64,000 bases of DNA from Pseudomonas sp. MRSN 12121 (GCF_000931465.1 NZ_CP010892.1:6865264-6929263), one strand, 5' to 3'. Shown: positions 52,350-61,520, numbered from the stretch's first letter. Notes: generated by a model from the sequence alone, not told the origin. Program-made: numbers and translations.

Positions 52350-52886
52350 TCAAGATTTCAATGCTTCGGCAAGTTTCGCGATTTTGCCGCGAATCGAGCC
52401 ATCGATAACCAGGTCGCCGGCGCGGATGACGACACCACCAATCAGGGCAGCGTCCTCCGCAACTTGCAGGCGCACTTCCCGGTCGAGTCGTGCACTGAGA
52501 ACCTTGGCGAGTTTGTCTTGCTGTTCTTGGTTCAACGCAAAAGCACTGGTGACTTCCACATCTACCGACTTCTCTTGCTCGGCCTTGTACAGGTCGAACA
52601 GAGCGGCGATCTCCGGCAGAAGCAGGAGACGGTCGTTTTCGGCAACGACGTGGATGAAATTCTGTGCCTTGGCATCGAACTTGTCGCCGCACACGTCGAT
52701 AAACGTGGCGGCCTTGTCTGCGCTCGTCAGTCGCGGGGCCTTGAGCACGCGCCGCATGGTGTCGTCTTGCGACACCGCTGCAGCCAGGCCGAGCATGGCT
52801 GACCAAGAGGCCAGCTGCTGGTGGGCCTGAGCGTGCTCGAAGGCCGCCTTAGCGTAAGGTCGGGCCAACGTGGTCAGTTCTGCCAT
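52350..52886 (-). CDS. atpH: ATP synthase F1 delta subunit
   Basis: A 178-residue subunit that joins F1 to the b-subunit stator. Recognisable by the N-terminal ARPYAKAAFEHA and C-terminal GGVVIRAGDLVIDGSIRGKI signatures. It lies between atpF and atpA, 12 bases after atpF. No unusual features. Confidence 0.97.
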   Translation of the reverse strand: MAELTTLARPYAKAAFEHAQAHQQLASWSAMLGLAAAVSQDDTMRRVLKAPRLTSADKAATFIDVCGDKFDAKAQNFIHVVAENDRLLLLPEIAALFDLYKAEQEKSVDVEVTSAFALNQEQQDKLAKVLSARLDREVRLQVAEDAALIGGVVIRAGDLVIDGSIRGKIAKLAEALKS

Positions 52887-52898
52887 GATCGCCCTCGC

Positions 52899-53369
52899 TT
52901 AAATTTCAGCAGCCAGTTTGTTAACCAGCTCCGCGTGCGCGTTTTGATCGATTGTGGCGCCCAGGATCTTCTCGGCGCCGCCAACGGCCAGCACACCCAG
53001 TTGGGCACGCAGCGCGTCTTTGACACTGTTCAGTTCCTGCTCGATCTCGGCCTGAGCCTGGACCTTCACACGGTCAGCGTCGACACGGGCTTTTTCAACA
53101 GCCTCTTCGACGATCTGGTTACCGCGTTTCTTGGCTTGCTCAATGATTTCGGCTGCCTGAGCTTTCGCTTCGCGCAGTTGCTGACCCGCTTTCTCTTGGG
53201 CCAGTTCCAGGTCGCGAGCTGCTCGGTTGGCAGCGTCCAGTCCATCCGCGATCTTCTTCTGACGTTCGTGCAAAGCCGCGATGACCGGAGGCCACACGAA
53301 CTTCATGCAAAACAGTACAAAAATGAAGAACGCAACGGACTGGCCAATCAGGGTTGCATTAATGTTCAC
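52899..53369 (-). CDS. atpF: ATP synthase Fo b subunit
   Basis: A 156-residue stator subunit: one N-terminal transmembrane helix (about 6-26) followed by a long charged Ala/Glu/Lys/Gln-rich coiled coil. Starts MNINATLIGQSVAFFIFVLF, as usual in gammaproteobacteria. 57 bases downstream of atpE. Confidence 0.97.
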   Translation of the reverse strand: MNINATLIGQSVAFFIFVLFCMKFVWPPVIAALHERQKKIADGLDAANRAARDLELAQEKAGQQLREAKAQAAEIIEQAKKRGNQIVEEAVEKARVDADRVKVQAQAEIEQELNSVKDALRAQLGVLAVGGAEKILGATIDQNAHAELVNKLAAEI

Positions 53370-53426
53370 GCCAACACCTCGCTCGTTCGTTGTCCATCAC
53401 ACCAATCAACTCGAATACTCGAGTGA

Positions 53427-53684
53427 TTAGCCAGCGAGTTGACCAACGAAGGGGTTCGCGAAGGTGAAGAACAGAGCGATACCAACGCCGATCATGGTTA
53501 CGGCGTCGAGCAGGCCGGCAACGATGAACATTTTAACTTGCAGCATTGGAACCATTTCTGGCTGACGCGCAGCGCCTTCCAGGAACTTGCCGCCCAGCAG
53601 GCCGAAACCAATGGCAGTACCCAGAGCACCCAGGCCGATCAACAGTGCAACAGCGATAGCGGTTAGACCAACTACAGTTTCCAT
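53427..53684 (-). CDS. atpE: ATP synthase Fo c subunit
   Basis: An 85-residue rotor-ring protein of two transmembrane helices joined by the polar loop ARQPE (39-43). The proton-carrying carboxylate is Asp60 (LLDAVTM). The GGGAGGAAAG ribosome-binding sequence before the ATG is the strongest in the operon, fitting the high copy number of c in the complex. A hairpin lies in the 133-base gap from atpB. Confidence 0.98.
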
Positions 53685-53771
53685 CTTTCCTCCCGACTTT
53701 TACGTCGTATGGTTTAGGTTTTTTAGATTAAAGCGGTAAAACAAATCGTTTCATCGTGCCCTAGACGGGCC

Positions 53772-53793
53772 CCCTCCCGTTTGATCGGGAGGG
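53772..53793 (-). promoter_or_regulatory. Intra-operon hairpin between atpB and atpE
   Basis: CCCTCCCG and CGGGAGGG form an eight-base-pair GC-rich stem with a six-base loop, 25-46 bases past the atpB stop on the minus strand. There is no following T-run, so it more likely protects or processes the mRNA to raise atpE output than terminates it. Confidence 0.55.
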
Positions 53794-53817
53794 ACATCAG
53801 ACTGGTCGAGACCGGTC

Positions 53818-54687
53818 TTAATGGTTCTCTTCGTGCGCCATCGACAGGTAGACGATGGTCAGCATCATGAAGATAAACGCTTGCAGGGTGATGATCAGGA
53901 TGTGGAATACAGCCCACGCCCATTGCAGCACCACGCCCAGGCCGCTGAGCCAGAGCAGGCCGCTGCCGAACATCACGGCGATCAGGATGAACACCAGTTC
54001 GCCAGCGTACATGTTGCCGAACAGACGCAGTGCCAGGGAGATTGGCTTGGCCACCAGCGTCACGAATTCAAGCAGGAAGTTCACCGGAATCAGCAGGGCC
54101 TGAACGAAGATGTTCTTGCTGCCGAACGGGTGCAGGGTCAGTTCGCCGATGAAACCGCCGATGCCCTTGACCTTGATGCTGTAGAAAATGATCAGCGCGA
54201 ACACCGAGAAGGCCATGGCCAGGGTCGCGTTCGGGTCGGTAGTCGATACGGCACGGAAAGGAATGTGCTGATCGCCGGAGATCAGGATGGCCAGCTGAGG
54301 AATCCAGTCGACCGGGATCAGGTCGATGGCGTTCATCAGGAACACCCAGACGAAGATGGTCAGTGCCAGCGGTGCGATCACCGGGCTACGGCCATGGAAG
54401 CTGTCTTTCACGCTGCCATCGACGAATTGGACCAGTACTTCGACGAAGTTCTGCAATGCACCTGGTTGACCGGAAGTTGCCTTCTTGGCCGCCATGCGGA
54501 AAAGAAGAACGAAGATCAGACCCAACGCCACAGACCAGCCGAGGGTATCGACGTGGAATGCCCAGAAACCCATTTCTTTGGCTTCTGCTGCGGAGTGGGC
54601 AAAGCCCCAGCCGCCATTAGGTAGCTGACCGAAGGTCAGGTTCTGCAAGTGGTGCTGGATATAGCCCGAAGCGGTTGTTTCTGCCAT
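53818..54687 (-). CDS. atpB: ATP synthase Fo a subunit
   Basis: A 289-residue membrane stator subunit that forms the proton half-channels. The essential arginine is Arg221 in LALRLFGNMYAGEL; about six helices are visible. 16 bases after atpI; ends 133 bases before atpE, an unusually long gap for this operon that contains a hairpin. Confidence 0.97.
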   Translation of the reverse strand: MAETTASGYIQHHLQNLTFGQLPNGGWGFAHSAAEAKEMGFWAFHVDTLGWSVALGLIFVLLFRMAAKKATSGQPGALQNFVEVLVQFVDGSVKDSFHGRSPVIAPLALTIFVWVFLMNAIDLIPVDWIPQLAILISGDQHIPFRAVSTTDPNATLAMAFSVFALIIFYSIKVKGIGGFIGELTLHPFGSKNIFVQALLIPVNFLLEFVTLVAKPISLALRLFGNMYAGELVFILIAVMFGSGLLWLSGLGVVLQWAWAVFHILIITLQAFIFMMLTIVYLSMAHEENH

Positions 54688-54703
54688 GGTTGCCTCAAAC
54701 GCC

Positions 54704-55111
54704 CTAAGGTCTCGAAAGTCTTGTTCTCATAAGCAGGGGAGCGAACCAGCTGACCAGTTGGGTCAGCACGAAGACGCCGAATACAGCTAGCGGCGCCAAT
54801 GGCTTCACACCTGCGAACGTCAATGCAAAGAGCACTGCCGTCAAAATCAGTTTGCCCGCCTCGCCGGCATAAAAAGACCGGACGATGGCTTGAGCTGCTC
54901 GGGCGCCGGAAAACCGAAATGCCCTGTGAGCGAAATACACATTGGGAAGCAAGGCTATCAGTCCCCCGCAAAGGCCTGAATATCCGGCTACGACTCCATG
55001 CCATTGCCAGAGCGCCAAGGCGGCCAGCAATAAAACGACCAATTGAGCCAATAAAACCGGGAAAACCGCCAAGCGATGGAACGGCAAGCGGTTTGGCGTG
55101 CGGGTTTCCAT
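54704..55111 (-). CDS. atpI: ATP synthase accessory protein AtpI
   Basis: A 135-residue membrane protein with four hydrophobic segments, first gene of the atp operon; AtpI helps assemble the c ring. The start ATG 55111 has AGGAGC eight bases upstream; a GTG directly before it is a less well-placed alternative. The 148 bases between this gene and parB on the same strand should hold the atp promoter, but no clear elements were assigned. Confidence 0.9.
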   Translation of the reverse strand: METRTPNRLPFHRLAVFPVLLAQLVVLLLAALALWQWHGVVAGYSGLCGGLIALLPNVYFAHRAFRFSGARAAQAIVRSFYAGEAGKLILTAVLFALTFAGVKPLAPLAVFGVFVLTQLVSWFAPLLMRTRLSRP

Positions 55112-55259
55112 CACTCTTGCTCCTCATGGGTCGGCTGCCAGAATTCAATAACTTGGCATAATTTGTGCCGACAAAATGCGCGCAGAGTATAGGGGCGGTT
55201 CAGCCCCTATTCAACTGCCGGGTAGTGATTTCCGACTGCGCGCTACATAAGGAAATGTT

Positions 55260-56132
55260 TCAGCGGATGTGTGCGAGAACGCCTTGAAGCTCATCCAGGG
55301 AGTTATACCCAATGACCAACTGACCTTTCCCTTTCTTCCCGTGACGAATCTGCACCGCAGAGCCTAGGCGCTCGGCCAGGCGCTGTTCCAGTCGGGCGAT
55401 GTCCGGGTCGGGTTTGACCGGTTCGGCAGGCTGCTGCTTGCCGCTCAACCACTGGCGAACCAGGGCTTCGGTCTGGCGCACGGTGAGACCTCGTGCGACA
55501 ACGTGTCGCGCCCCTTCAACCTGTTGATTTTCCGGCAAACCGAGCAAAGCACGGGCATGCCCCATTTCCAGGTCGCCGTGGGACAGCATGGTCTTGATCA
55601 CTTCAGGCAAAGCGATCAGGCGCAGCAAGTTGGCTACCGTGACCCGGGACTTGCCCACAGCCTCGGCAACCTGCTGCTGAGTCAGCTGGAATTCCTGCTG
55701 CAGGCGCTGCAGGGCAATCGCTTCCTCGATGGGATTGAGATCTTCGCGCTGGATATTCTCGATCAGCGCCATGGCGATGGCGGTTTCATCCGGCACATCG
55801 CGGACCATCGCCGGGATGGTTTCCTGGCCCGCCTGCTGGCTGGCGCGCCAGCGCCGCTCGCCGGCGATGATTTCGTAACGCCCGGAGCCGATCGGACGCA
55901 CCACGATCGGCTGCATCACGCCCTGGGTCCTGATCGAGCTCGCCAGTTCTTCCAGCGCCTGCGGATCCATGTCCCGGCGCGGCTGGTACTTGCCACGCTG
56001 GATCAGGTCCAGCGGCAGGTGCTGCAGTTCCCGCGCATCGGCTTGAACCGCTTGTTCTTCCAGCGCGCTGACAGTCGGACCACTCAACAGTGCATCCAGT
56101 CCACGTCCGAGACCTCGTTTCTTGACGGCCAT
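55260..56132 (-). CDS. parB: Chromosome-partitioning protein ParB
   Basis: A 290-residue ParB. The N-terminal CTPase domain has the RGKYQPRRDM and GERRWRASQQAG (CTP/arginine patch) motifs; a central helix-turn-helix (about 150-185, LTQQQVAEAVGKSRVTVANL) binds parS; the C-terminal dimerisation domain follows a Pro/Gln-rich linker. It starts nine bases after parA. A matching parS is present at 13495-13510. Confidence 0.97.
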   Translation of the reverse strand: MAVKKRGLGRGLDALLSGPTVSALEEQAVQADARELQHLPLDLIQRGKYQPRRDMDPQALEELASSIRTQGVMQPIVVRPIGSGRYEIIAGERRWRASQQAGQETIPAMVRDVPDETAIAMALIENIQREDLNPIEEAIALQRLQQEFQLTQQQVAEAVGKSRVTVANLLRLIALPEVIKTMLSHGDLEMGHARALLGLPENQQVEGARHVVARGLTVRQTEALVRQWLSGKQQPAEPVKPDPDIARLEQRLAERLGSAVQIRHGKKGKGQLVIGYNSLDELQGVLAHIR

Positions 56133-56141
56133 GGGGATTCC

Positions 56142-56939
56142 TTAAGTTGGCTGGGCAGCGGCTGTGCGTGAATTTTTGCGTTGCCGGCGGACCATCTCGC
56201 CAGCGAGGGCGAGATAAGCGATGGCGCCGCGCGACTGCTTGTCGTAGGCCAGCGCCGGCATGCCGTAACTCGGGGCTTCCGCCAGGCGGATATTGCGCGG
56301 GATCACCGTGTCGTACAGCTGATCGCCGAAATGTTCCTTGAGTTGCGCGGAGACATCGTTCATCAGGCTCAGGCGCGGATCGAACATGGTGCGCAGCAGG
56401 CCTTCGACCTTGAGGTTCGGATTCAGCAGTTCGGAGATGCGCTTGATGTTATCCACAAGGTCGCTCAAGCCTTCGAGGGCGTAGTACTCGCACTGCATGG
56501 GGATAATCACCCCATCGGCGGCGACCAACGCATTGAGGGTGAGCATCGACAGCGACGGCGGGCAGTCGATCAGGATGTAGTCGTAGTTTTCCCGAATCGG
56601 CGCCAGGGCACTGCGCAGACGACTTTCCTTCATCTGCATTTCCAGCAGGACGACTTCCGCCGCGGTCAGGTCGCGGTTCGCCGGCAGCAGTTGATAACCG
56701 CCATGCTCGGAGTAGTGCATAGCCTGCGCCAGATCGCATTCACCGATCAGCAGGTCGTAGACCGAGTTTTCCAGGCTGTGTTTATCCACACCGCTACCCA
56801 TGGTGGCGTTGCCTTGTGGATCAAGATCGATCAACAGCACGCGGCGCTTGGTAGCCACCAGCGATGCTGCGAGGTTGATGCAGGTGGTGGTCTTGCCCAC
56901 ACCACCTTTCTGGTTCGCTATCGCGAATACCTTAGCCAT
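56142..56939 (-). CDS. parA: Chromosome-partitioning ATPase ParA (Soj)
   Basis: A 265-residue ParA ATPase with deviant Walker A KGGVGKTT at 11-18, IDLDPQGNAT near 40-49 and LIDCPPSL near 118-125. It forms the nucleoid-bound gradient that moves ParB-parS. Start at 56939 gives MAKVFAIANQKGG, as in relatives; an in-frame ATG six codons upstream is less likely. 18 bases after rsmG; contains TTATCCACA boxes at 56449 and 56782. Confidence 0.97.
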   Translation of the reverse strand: MAKVFAIANQKGGVGKTTTCINLAASLVATKRRVLLIDLDPQGNATMGSGVDKHSLENSVYDLLIGECDLAQAMHYSEHGGYQLLPANRDLTAAEVVLLEMQMKESRLRSALAPIRENYDYILIDCPPSLSMLTLNALVAADGVIIPMQCEYYALEGLSDLVDNIKRISELLNPNLKVEGLLRTMFDPRLSLMNDVSAQLKEHFGDQLYDTVIPRNIRLAEAPSYGMPALAYDKQSRGAIAYLALAGEMVRRQRKNSRTAAAQPT

Positions 56940-56957
56940 TCTTGCTTGTGTTCCCAA

Positions 56958-57602
56958 TCATGCCGTGCGGCGCAGTATCAGCAGATGGCGTTGGCCTTGG
57001 CAACCGGGTACGGCCAGGGCGTGTTCGCTATCGAGGTGGAAGTCTGCCGGCAATGCTACCAGCTCATCGGCGGGGTGAACGCCCTTCATTGCCAGCCAGC
57101 GCGTATCCCGGTCGCCGAGGTGGCGGGTCCAGTTGGTGAAGTTCTCCATGCTGCTGAAAGCCCGGGAAATGATCCCGTTGAACAGCTGTTGCGGCTGGAA
57201 AGCTTCGACGCGGCTGTGGATAACCTGCAGGTTGTCCAGTTTCAATTCGAGTTTGACCTGGGTCAGGAAGCGGGTTTTCTTGCCGTTGCTGTCCAGGCAG
57301 GTCACCTGGGAGTCCGGAAACAGGATAGCCAAGGGAATACCCGGCATCCCGCCACCGCTGCCGACATCCAGCCAGCGTCCGTTTTCGATGAACGACATCA
57401 CGCTCAGGCTATCGAGCAGGTGACGCGAGACCATTTCATCCGGATCGCGCACCGCGGTCAGGTTGTAAGCCTTGTTCCATTTGATCAACAGGGCCAGATA
57501 CCCCAGCAGCGATCCGTGCTGGGCTTCTGTCAGGTTGACACCGAGTTGGCGAGCACCTGTGGATAACTCTTCTGCATGTTGCGGGGTGACCTGCGAACTC
57601 AA
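56958..57602 (-). CDS. rsmG: 16S rRNA (guanine-527-N7) methyltransferase RsmG
   Basis: A 214-residue SAM enzyme that methylates G527 of 16S rRNA (formerly GidB). SAM motif LDVGSGGGMPGIPLA at about 78-92; NKAYNLTAVRD upstream is typical. Translation begins at TTG 57602, which overlaps the mnmG stop (TTGA) and has GGAG at good spacing. Contains TTATCCACA boxes at 57215 and 57558. Part of the mnmG-rsmG-parA-parB unit. Confidence 0.96.
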   Translation of the reverse strand: MSSQVTPQHAEELSTGARQLGVNLTEAQHGSLLGYLALLIKWNKAYNLTAVRDPDEMVSRHLLDSLSVMSFIENGRWLDVGSGGGMPGIPLAILFPDSQVTCLDSNGKKTRFLTQVKLELKLDNLQVIHSRVEAFQPQQLFNGIISRAFSSMENFTNWTRHLGDRDTRWLAMKGVHPADELVALPADFHLDSEHALAVPGCQGQRHLLILRRTA

Positions 57603-59491
57603 GCGCTTTGCTCCAACTGACGGCCCGCGCCGCGTTTTTTCAAGTGAATCATCAACAGCGAAATGGCTGCTGGCGTAACGCCCGGAATCCGCGACGCCTG
57701 GCCCAGGGTCTCAGGGCGGGTGGCGCCGAGCTTGCTCTGGATCTCTTTCGAGAGGCCGGAGATGGTGGTGTAGTCGATATCCACAGGCAGCCTGGTGTCT
57801 TCGCTGGCCCGCAGGCGAGCGATTTCGTCCTGCTGGCGATCGATATAACCGGCGTACTTGGTCTTGATTTCGACCTGCTCGGCGACCTGTGGATCTTCCG
57901 CGCCCTGCCCGGTCACTTCGACCAGACCAGCGTAGTCGATTTCCGGACGGCTCAGCAGATTCAGCAAGTTGTACTCATGGGTCAGCGGCGTGCCGAATTT
58001 TTCGGCGATCGCATCACCCTGTTCGGTCCCCGGGCGCACCCAGGTGCTTTTCAGGCGCTGCTCTTCCAGGGCAATGCCTTCGCGCTTCTTGCAGAACGCC
58101 GCCCAACGGACATCGTCGACCAGACCCAGTTCCCGACCTTTCTCGGTCAGACGCAGGTCGGCATTGTCTTCGCGCAGGATCAGGCGGTATTCGGCGCGGG
58201 AAGTGAACATCCGATACGGTTCCTGGGTACCCAGGGTAATCAGGTCGTCGACCAGAACACCGATGTAGGCCTCGTCACGACGCGGGCACCAGCTGTCTTT
58301 GCCCTGCGCGCGCAATGCCGCGTTGGCGCCGGCCAGCAAACCTTGGGCGCCGGCTTCTTCGTAACCGGTGGTGCCGTTGATCTGACCGGCGAAGAACAGG
58401 CCACCGATCACTTTGGTTTCCAGACTGTATTTCAGGTCGCGCGGATCGAAATAGTCGTACTCGATGGCATAGCCGGGACGCACGATGTGAGCGTTTTCCA
58501 TGCCGCGGATCGATTGCACGATCTGCAACTGCACATCGAACGGCAAGGATGTGGATATCCCGTTCGGGTACAGCTCGTGGGTGGTCAAGCCTTCGGGTTC
58601 GATGAAGACCTGATGGCTTTCCTTGTCGGCAAAACGATGGATCTTGTCTTCGATCGACGGGCAGTAACGTGGGCCGATACCTTCGATCACCCCGGAATAC
58701 ATCGGCGAACGATCCAGGTTGGACGCAATGATTTCATGGGTCCGGGCGTTGGTATGGGTGATCCAGCAACTGACCTGCCGTGGATGCTGTTCTTTCGAAC
58801 CCAGGAACGACATCACCGGAATGGGGGTGTCACCCGGTTGTTCGGTCATGACCGAGAAGTCCACCGAACGGCCATCGATACGCGGCGGCGTGCCGGTTTT
58901 CAGCCGACCGACGCGCAGCGGCAATTCACGCAGGCGATGGGCCAGGGCGATCGAAGGCGGATCGCCGGCCCGGCCACCTGAATAGTTCTGCATTCCGATG
59001 TGGATAAGTCCACCAAGGAAGGTTCCTGTGGTCAACACCACGGATTCCGCGAAGAAACGCAGGCCCATCTGGGTTACTACGCCTCGCACCTGGTCCTGTT
59101 CGACGATCAGGTCATCCGCTGCTTGTTGAAATATCCACAGGTTCGGCTGGTTTTCCAGGATTTCGCGGACAGCTGCCTTGTACAGGACACGGTCCGCCTG
59201 TGCACGAGTAGCGCGCACGGCTGGACCTTTGCGGCTGTTCAGCACGCGAAATTGAATACCACCTTTATCGGTAGCCATGGCCATCGCGCCGCCAAGGGCA
59301 TCGATTTCCTTGACCAGATGGCTTTTACCGATGCCGCCGATGGCGGGGTTGCAGCTCATCGCTCCGAGGGTTTCCACGTTGTGCGTCAGCAATAGGGTTT
59401 TTGCCCCCATGCGTGCTGATGCAAGTGCTGCCTCGGTACCGGCATGACCGCCGCCGATGACGATCACTTCAAAACGGGAAGGGAAATCCAC
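57599..59491 (-). CDS. mnmG: tRNA uridine-34 5-carboxymethylaminomethyl modification enzyme MnmG
   Basis: A 630-residue FAD protein (GidA) that with MnmE modifies wobble U34. FAD motif VIGGGHAGTEAALA at 11-24; GTFLGG and the C-terminal tRNA-binding domain are present. The GTG at 59491 is preferred (MDFPSRFEV, as in relatives, GAGG six bases upstream); the GTG just before it at 59494 is possible. First gene of the mnmG-rsmG-parA-parB unit; the origin-like region lies directly upstream. Confidence 0.96.
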   Translation of the reverse strand: MDFPSRFEVIVIGGGHAGTEAALASARMGAKTLLLTHNVETLGAMSCNPAIGGIGKSHLVKEIDALGGAMAMATDKGGIQFRVLNSRKGPAVRATRAQADRVLYKAAVREILENQPNLWIFQQAADDLIVEQDQVRGVVTQMGLRFFAESVVLTTGTFLGGLIHIGMQNYSGGRAGDPPSIALAHRLRELPLRVGRLKTGTPPRIDGRSVDFSVMTEQPGDTPIPVMSFLGSKEQHPRQVSCWITHTNARTHEIIASNLDRSPMYSGVIEGIGPRYCPSIEDKIHRFADKESHQVFIEPEGLTTHELYPNGISTSLPFDVQLQIVQSIRGMENAHIVRPGYAIEYDYFDPRDLKYSLETKVIGGLFFAGQINGTTGYEEAGAQGLLAGANAALRAQGKDSWCPRRDEAYIGVLVDDLITLGTQEPYRMFTSRAEYRLILREDNADLRLTEKGRELGLVDDVRWAAFCKKREGIALEEQRLKSTWVRPGTEQGDAIAEKFGTPLTHEYNLLNLLSRPEIDYAGLVEVTGQGAEDPQVAEQVEIKTKYAGYIDRQQDEIARLRASEDTRLPVDIDYTTISGLSKEIQSKLGATRPETLGQASRIPGVTPAAISLLMIHLKKRGAGRQLEQSA

Positions 59492-60000
59492 CACGCACCT
59501 CGTGCCTGCTTATATGGGTAAAAAAGAATGGGTTCTTGGGATAACGGACAAGTATAGGGTCTTCGCCCTTTCTAAAGAACCCTTTGCACAAAATTTAACC
59601 AGCTTGTGGATGACTCGCGGACAAAAGAAATTAAAAAGAAAGAAATTTATAAAATCTTTGTTTTTATGTTTATTCTTAGGCAGCCACCTATCTGTGGATA
59701 GATTTACACAGCCCTTTATTTTCAATGTGTACAGCGATTCAAAAGTCTGTGATTAGCTGGCCATGAGGCCCTTGGATAACCGGTGTAAGCCTGTGGATTA
59801 AAGTAGTGCTTATCCACAGAGGGAGTTTTCCTCACTTTTCGGGGCCTGTTATCAACTGAGCCTGGGGGCGGTTATTCACAGGGCTTAATCCACAGAATTC
59901 GGCTGCAGAGGGCCATATTTCGCCCACGACGAAGCCGCCGATACGCTGGATGGCGTTCGGCAAGCTCGAAATTCGTGGAGGAAATACGCGGGAGGGGCTT
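59492..60000. other. Origin-like region upstream of mnmG (DnaA boxes and AT-rich tract)
   Basis: About 560 bases between the mnmG start and the mnmE stop hold no convincing gene. DnaA-type boxes: 59605-59613, 59693-59701 and 59792-59800 (minus strand), 59810-59818 (perfect TTATCCACA), 59872-59880 (TTATTCACA) and 59886-59894 (TAATCCACA) on the plus strand. An AT-rich tract at 59621-59680, the richest in the window, resembles a DNA-unwinding element. P. putida and P. aeruginosa studies describe replicating fragments from both the rpmH-dnaA and gidA regions. Whether this one fires here is unknown. It must also contain the mnmG promoter. Confidence 0.7.
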
Positions 60001-60005
60001 TTAGC

Positions 60006-60029
60006 CGTGATCCCTACGGATCACGGCGA
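60006..60029 (-). terminator. Probable mnmE terminator hairpin
   Basis: A perfect ten-base-pair stem (GCCGTGATCC / GGATCACGGC) with a CTAC loop, 29 bases past the mnmE stop. The following minus-strand sequence is TAAAAGCCCC, so the T-run is missing and termination may be weak. Confidence 0.55.
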
Positions 60030-60057
60030 GCCTGTTCGTTCTGTCTGAAAGAGGATG

Positions 60058-61428
60058 TTACTTGCCGATGCAGAAGCTGGAGAAGATCCGGCCCAGCAGG
60101 TCATCTGAGCTGAAAGCACCGGTGATTTCCCCCAGGGATTGCTGAGCCTGGCGCAAATCTTCGGCCAATAGCTCGCCGGCACCGGCCAGGGTCAGCTGCG
60201 AACGGCCATGTTCCAGCGCGGCGCTGGCGTGATGCAGGGCTTCCAGGTGACGCCGGCGTGCGCTGAAGCTGCTCTCGGATGTCTGCTCATAGCCCATGCA
60301 GGCCTTGAGATGTTCGCGCAACAGTTCCAGGCCTTCGCCCCCAGCCTTGGCGCTCAGGCTGATCGTGACGTGGCCGTCGTCGCTGACTTCCAGGCCTATG
60401 GTTTCGGCGCTCAGGTCGGCCTTGTTGCGGATCAGGGTGACTTTCGCCGGATCCGGACGCTGCTCCAGGAACTCTGGCCACAAGGCGAAGGGGTCCGCCG
60501 CCTCGGGAGCCGTGGCGTCGACCACCAGCAACACGCGATCGGCTTCACCGATGGCCTTGAGCGCCCGCTCCACCCCGATCTTTTCCACCTGGTCATCGGT
60601 ATCGCGCAGTCCCGCGGTGTCCACGACATGCAGCGGCATGCCATCGATGTGGATATGTTCGCGCAGCACATCCCGGGTGGTGCCGGCGATATCGGTGACA
60701 ATCGCTGCCTCGCGCCCGGCCAGGGCATTGAGCAGGCTGGATTTGCCGGCATTCGGACGCCCGGCAATGACCACGGTCATGCCATCCCGCAGCAGCGCGC
60801 CTTGCCCGGCTTCGCGGACCACGGTGGATAACTCGTCCCGCACGGCATCGAGCATCTGCAGGACATGGCCATCGGCCAGGAAGTCGATTTCCTCTTCGGG
60901 AAAGTCGATGGCCGCCTCGACATAGATGCGCAGCGCGATCAGTTGCTCGGTCAGGTTATGCACACGCTTGGAGAACGCTCCCTGCAACGAACGCAGGGCA
61001 TTGCGCGCGGCCTGGGCGGAGCTGGCTTCGATCAGGTCGGCGATGGCTTCGGCCTGGGCCAGGTCGAGTTTGTCGTTGAGGAACGCCCGTTCGCTGAATT
61101 CCCCGGGCCGCGCCAGGCGACAGCCCAGTTGCAGGCATCGCTGCAACAACATGTCCAGGACGATCGGGCCGCCGTGGCCCTGCAGTTCCAGCACGTCTTC
61201 GCCGGTAAAGGAGTTCGGCCCCGGAAAATACAGGGCGATGCCTTCATCCAGCACCTCGTCCTGGTCACTGAAGAACGCTCCGTAATGGGCGTAGCGCGGC
61301 TTCAGCTCACGACCGCTGATGGCCTTCGCGGCAACGCTGGCCAGCGGTCCGGAAATCCGCACGATGCCCACGCCACCACGGCCCTGGGCAGTGGCGACGG
61401 CTGCGATGGTTTCACGAGGGACATTCAT
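60058..61428 (-). CDS. mnmE: tRNA modification GTPase MnmE
   Basis: A 456-residue GTPase (TrmE) that works with MnmG on wobble U34. N-terminal folate-binding domain, helical domain, and an inserted G domain with P-loop GRPNAGKS at 223-230, DIAGTTRD (switch) and NKADL; the conserved C-terminal CIGK is present. Followed downstream by a hairpin, preceded by the yidC terminator, so transcribed alone. Confidence 0.97.
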   Translation of the reverse strand: MNVPRETIAAVATAQGRGGVGIVRISGPLASVAAKAISGRELKPRYAHYGAFFSDQDEVLDEGIALYFPGPNSFTGEDVLELQGHGGPIVLDMLLQRCLQLGCRLARPGEFSERAFLNDKLDLAQAEAIADLIEASSAQAARNALRSLQGAFSKRVHNLTEQLIALRIYVEAAIDFPEEEIDFLADGHVLQMLDAVRDELSTVVREAGQGALLRDGMTVVIAGRPNAGKSSLLNALAGREAAIVTDIAGTTRDVLREHIHIDGMPLHVVDTAGLRDTDDQVEKIGVERALKAIGEADRVLLVVDATAPEAADPFALWPEFLEQRPDPAKVTLIRNKADLSAETIGLEVSDDGHVTISLSAKAGGEGLELLREHLKACMGYEQTSESSFSARRRHLEALHHASAALEHGRSQLTLAGAGELLAEDLRQAQQSLGEITGAFSSDDLLGRIFSSFCIGK

Positions 61429-61472
61429 AACCCGCTCCAGACATTAAAGAGGCAGACAAAAGAGACAGATAG

Positions 61473-61499
61473 CAAAACGCCCCACTAGGGGGCGTTTTG
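61473..61499 (-). terminator. yidC transcription terminator
   Basis: An 11-base-pair stem CAAAACGCCCC / GGGGCGTTTTG with a five-base loop, 22 bases past the yidC stop. The T-run forms part of the stem's 3' arm, so the hairpin can act on both strands. Confidence 0.82.
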
Positions 61500-61520
61500 A
61501 GTGGTTATCCACAGAGTAGG

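Noticed and set aside
59457..59756. A 99-codon reading frame over the origin-like region
   Set aside because: It runs through the AT-rich tract and DnaA boxes, has a Lys/Phe-rich low-complexity translation and overlaps the mnmG start.
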